NCBI GenBank assembly: GCA_030706665.1
Contig: JAUZOB010000138.1
Coordinates: 1 to 8,411, forward strand
DNA: 8,411 nt
Origin: Bacteroidota bacterium
GTDB taxonomy: Bacteria; Bacteroidota; Bacteroidia; Bacteroidales; Prolixibacteraceae
Reading direction: 5' to 3'
Shown: in pieces, positions 6,673 to 8,411 of the stretch
Layout: every line of letters starts with the position of its first letter
Position numbering within the stretch: position 1 is the stretch's first letter
Position numbers and translations under genes: made by a program
The notes under the pieces: model-generated
What the model saw: the letters and a program-made list of their open reading frames with translations, nothing else
Databases searched by the model: none
What the model was told of the DNA's origin: nothing

Positions 6673-7132
6673 GCTTAAAACAGGGGAGATCCTCCTTAAT
6701 GAAAGACAATCTAACCAAAGTCAGGAATAGGCTTTGGGGGAAATCAAAAGGTTAAAAAGGGGATTGCTCCTCTCAGGGAGAACATTTTAATAGATGTCAT
6801 GAATTAGTTCTTTAGAGATTTAGGGAAGAGGAGATACAGATCTTAACGCAGATGTCCGGAGAAGACAATTGGACTATTCCGGGGAAAAGATCAGGATGAG
6901 GTCTTATTAATAGGCAGAAGATGTCCTCAAATGGTTGAGAATAAGATCAAGTAGAACATAGACAAGCGTTATTTGCCGGGAAGTTATTCTAGCTCTATAG
7001 CTCTATAAATCATTGTCAAAGTCCATAAAGGAATATTGAATCGTATTGTTTTGATTATAATAAGAGATTCAGGTTTCGAAACCGAATCTTTATAGATATT
7101 ACAAATTGAATCCTATTTATAAAATTACTTGT
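6673..7132. other. 460-bp intergenic gap separating flxA from the rest of the operon
   Basis: I find no gene of recognisable family here. A frame at 6699-6755 encodes a basic 18-residue peptide (MKDNLTKVRNRLWGKSKG) after a purine-rich stretch, but it is too short to support. Small structures are visible: a hairpin CTCAA-ATGG-TTGAG (6926-6939), a tandem duplication of TAGCTCTA (6990-6997 and 6998-7005), and the large palindrome at 7065-7089 listed separately. No strong terminator follows flxB. The gap may hold a promoter for flxA, but no good TAnnTTTG/TTTG pair is seen; TTGTTTTG (7046-7053) is the nearest -7-like element. Confidence 0.55.
7065..7089. promoter_or_regulatory. Near-perfect 25-bp palindrome upstream of flxA
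   Basis: The left arm is AGATTC, a single unpaired A (7071), then GGTTTC; the right arm is GAAACCGAATCT. The central 12 bp (GGTTTCGAAACC, 7072-7083) are a perfect palindrome, and the outer arms add six more pairs. It ends 43 bp before the flxA ATG, so it could be a repressor operator, a leader hairpin or a weak attenuator. It is not followed by a U-tract, which argues against a terminator. Its arms differ from the palindromes upstream of hdrC. Confidence 0.42.
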
Positions 7133-7966
7133 ATGGAAAATATATACCAGCCTTTCCTGATGAGAATCGAAAAGATTACCGAAGAGGCCCCGGGTGTCAG
7201 AACCTTCAGATTGAGGTTCGAGAACAAAGAGGAGGAAGATCGGTTCGATTTTAAAGCCGGACAGTTTGGCGAATACTCGGTCTTCGGAGTGGGAGAATCG
7301 ACGTTTTGTATTGCCTCTTCCCCGACCCGACAAGGATATATTGAATGCACATTCCGGCAGGTGGGAAAGGTAACCACTGCTTTAGCCAATTGTAACGAAG
7401 GAGATACGATCGGCTTTCGTGGCCCTTACGGGAATATATTCCCTTTGGAAGAATGGAAGGGGAAAAACCTTCTCTTTATCGCAGGAGGGATTGCACTCCC
7501 GCCAATGCGTTGCGTAATCTGGAATGCATTAGACCTTCGGGAGAATTTCAAGTCGGTATCAATCGTTTATGGAGCCCGTACCGTTGAGGATCTTGTATAT
7601 AAATCGGAATTGGAGGAATGGAAATCAAGGCCTGATGTTAACCTGACTTTGACTGTCGATCCCGGAGGAGAGACCCCAGAGTGGAAAGGTGAAGTAGGTT
7701 TTGTGCCTTCGGTTGTAGAGAAGCTGGCCCCCTCTGGAGAAGATACGATAGCCATTGTCTGTGGCCCACCGATCATGATCAAATTCACCTTCCCGGTTCT
7801 TGAGAAACTGGGGTTCAAAGAAGATGCCATTTATACCACACTTGAGAATCGCATGAAATGTGGTTTTGGTAAATGCGGTCGTTGTAACGTCGGTAAATAC
7901 TATGTCTGCAAGGACGGTCCGGTCTTTACCTATCAGCAGCTGAAGGAACTTCCGGATGAGTATTAG
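7133..7966 (+). CDS. flxA: Flx FAD/NAD(P)H-binding oxidoreductase subunit A (ferredoxin reductase-like)
   Basis: The ATG at 7133 gives 277 residues starting MENIYQPFLMRIEKI; a TTG at 7106 would add nine residues but the ATG fits the family better. Residues 8-105 form a ferredoxin-reductase FAD domain with FKAGQFGEYSVFGVGE and, around 55-64, ESTFCIASSP, then FRGPYGN. Residues about 110-235 form the NAD(P)-binding domain with FIAGGIALPPMR (115-126) and CGPPIM (210-215). The C-terminal motif C243-x4-C248-x2-C251-x7-C259 is the [2Fe-2S] site of PyrK/HydG-type proteins. The family takes electrons from NAD(P)H via FAD. Together with the upstream genes it should be the NADH entry point of the Hdr-Flx complex. 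It is separated from them by 460 bp, unlike the tight spacing within hdrC-flxB. HydG/AsrB are alternative family names; the HdrABC context favours FlxA. Confidence 0.86.
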   Translation: MENIYQPFLMRIEKITEEAPGVRTFRLRFENKEEEDRFDFKAGQFGEYSVFGVGESTFCIASSPTRQGYIECTFRQVGKVTTALANCNEGDTIGFRGPYGNIFPLEEWKGKNLLFIAGGIALPPMRCVIWNALDLRENFKSVSIVYGARTVEDLVYKSELEEWKSRPDVNLTLTVDPGGETPEWKGEVGFVPSVVEKLAPSGEDTIAIVCGPPIMIKFTFPVLEKLGFKEDAIYTTLENRMKCGFGKCGRCNVGKYYVCKDGPVFTYQQLKELPDEY

Positions 7967-8365
7967 GCGTTAATACCTGTAGAGGGATGCAGGATTCTAA
8001 GGAATCAGAGACTTGGATCAATTGGTCAGACGGATTTAATGATCTTGCATTTATTTTATGGAATTATAGGATGAAAGGTCAGTGTCAATTGAGATAAAGG
8101 CTTAAAATATATTTTGAGCCTCTGGTTTAAATTAAACCGTGTATTCGTTTTTCCGGACCGTTCTCATTATCAAATGACAAGATCTCATATATTTTGAGCT
8201 TAATTTTTGAGATTTGAGAAACGTCAACAAGAAGCTTTCTGCAATTTCTGAAAGAAGAATTCTCTTAATTGTCCAATGGGTTCATTAACAGTTTTTCTAT
8301 TGTAGTAGTAACTTCCAATGGATTGAAATATTCAGAGTCTTCTATCCTTTTGTTTCGGACGAGCA
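7967..8365. other. Non-coding A/T-rich tract after flxA
   Basis: No ATG-initiated gene of recognisable content lies here. The tract contains paired palindromes at 8098-8138 and a 13-bp direct repeat (ATATATTTTGAGC) at 8107-8119 and 8187-8199. ATCTCA (8182-8187) and TGAGAT (8208-8213) form a weak outer stem around the second copy. CCAATGG recurs at 8273-8279 and 8317-8323. On the minus strand a frame is open from the right edge to about 8269, which may be chance. If flxA is terminated only at 8366-8409, its transcript has a 3' tail near 400 nt. Confidence 0.5.
8098..8138. repeat. Two adjacent palindromes downstream of flxA
   Basis: The first (8098-8121) pairs AGGCTTAAAATA with TATTTTGAGCCT, with one T/G mismatch that would be a U-G wobble in RNA. 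The second (8124-8138) pairs GGTTTAA with TTAAACC around a single A. They are two bases apart. The first could form a hairpin at the 3' end of the flxA transcript, but no U-run follows it, so it is not a classical terminator. Part of the first arm recurs 80 bp further on. Confidence 0.4.
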
Positions 8366-8409
8366 AAAAAAGAGCAGGGATCAGTTTTAACCGATCCCTG
8401 CTCTTTTTT
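8366..8409. terminator. Strong bidirectional Rho-independent terminator
   Basis: The arms AAAAAAGAGCAGGGATC (8366-8382) and GATCCCTGCTCTTTTTT (8393-8409) are perfectly complementary over 17 bp around a 10-base loop. The G/C-rich core GAGCAGGGATC is flanked by an A-tract on the left and a T-tract on the right, so it can end transcription on either strand. It probably ends the flxA transcript and may also serve a convergent gene beyond the right edge. Confidence 0.9.
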
Positions 8410-8411
8410 AT

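Noticed and set aside
6699..6755. Small basic ORF of 18 residues (MKDNLTKVRNRLWGKSKG) after flxB
   Set aside because: Too short, no recognisable family, and no codon or conservation evidence; recorded only within the intergenic entry.
7106..7132. TTG start for flxA adding nine residues
   Set aside because: A nearby ATG at 7133 matches the usual start of the family.
5653..7966. Anaerobic sulfite reductase (AsrAB) or sulfhydrogenase (HydBG) genes
   Set aside because: The AsrC sirohaem subunit and the [NiFe] hydrogenase subunits are absent, and the linkage to hdrCBA-mvhD fits the Flx set.
8269..8411. Minus-strand open frame entering from the right edge and ending in MNPLDN
   Set aside because: It has no visible start, passes through the terminator hairpin, and about 47 codons can stay open by chance; the terminator is the better explanation.
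1..8411. CRISPR arrays, tRNA genes, insertion sequences
   Set aside because: No regularly spaced repeats, cloverleaf-like segments, transposase-like proteins or terminal inverted repeats with target duplications were seen.

Overview
The window looks like chromosome of an anaerobic or facultatively anaerobic member of the Bacteroidota. The clues are a partial GldA-type gliding/ABC ATPase gene at the left edge, A/T-rich start contexts mostly without Shine-Dalgarno sequences, a perfect Bacteroidota-type -7 element (TAnnTTTG) before gldA, and moderate G+C. This is inferred from gene content and signals; there is no rRNA or other marker gene to confirm it.

Layout. Positions 1-235 (minus strand) hold the first 78 codons of an ABC-transporter ATPase close to GldA. 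Positions 236-965 are a 730-bp divergent intergenic region with several inverted repeats and no convincing gene. Positions 966-6672 hold six tightly packed plus-strand genes: hdrC, hdrB, hdrA, an mvhD-type gene (flxD), a dicluster ferredoxin-like gene (flxC) and an AsrA/sulfhydrogenase-beta-like gene (flxB). Junctions are short gaps or overlaps, so this is almost certainly one operon. A 460-bp non-coding gap follows (6673-7132), with a near-perfect palindrome just before flxA (7133-7966), which encodes an FAD/NAD(P)H oxidoreductase with a C-terminal [2Fe-2S] motif. The last 445 bp (7967-8411) are non-coding, with two adjacent palindromes and a strong bidirectional Rho-independent terminator at 8366-8409.

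How the genes work together. The set matches the HdrABC-FlxABCD (Flox) NADH dehydrogenase/heterodisulfide reductase family known from anaerobes such as Desulfovibrio. By family knowledge, FlxA oxidises NADH. Electrons pass through the FlxB/FlxC iron-sulfur proteins and the FlxD [2Fe-2S] protein to the FAD of HdrA, where flavin-based electron bifurcation would reduce ferredoxin. The other branch runs through HdrC to the two non-cubane clusters of HdrB, which reduce a disulfide. All cluster-ligating cysteine motifs I looked for are present, so the complex looks functional. The main open question is biological: no methanogen coenzymes are expected in such an organism, and no DsrC or other disulfide partner is encoded in the window, so the acceptor for HdrB is unknown. 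The detached flxA and the palindromes upstream of both transcription units suggest regulation worth testing.
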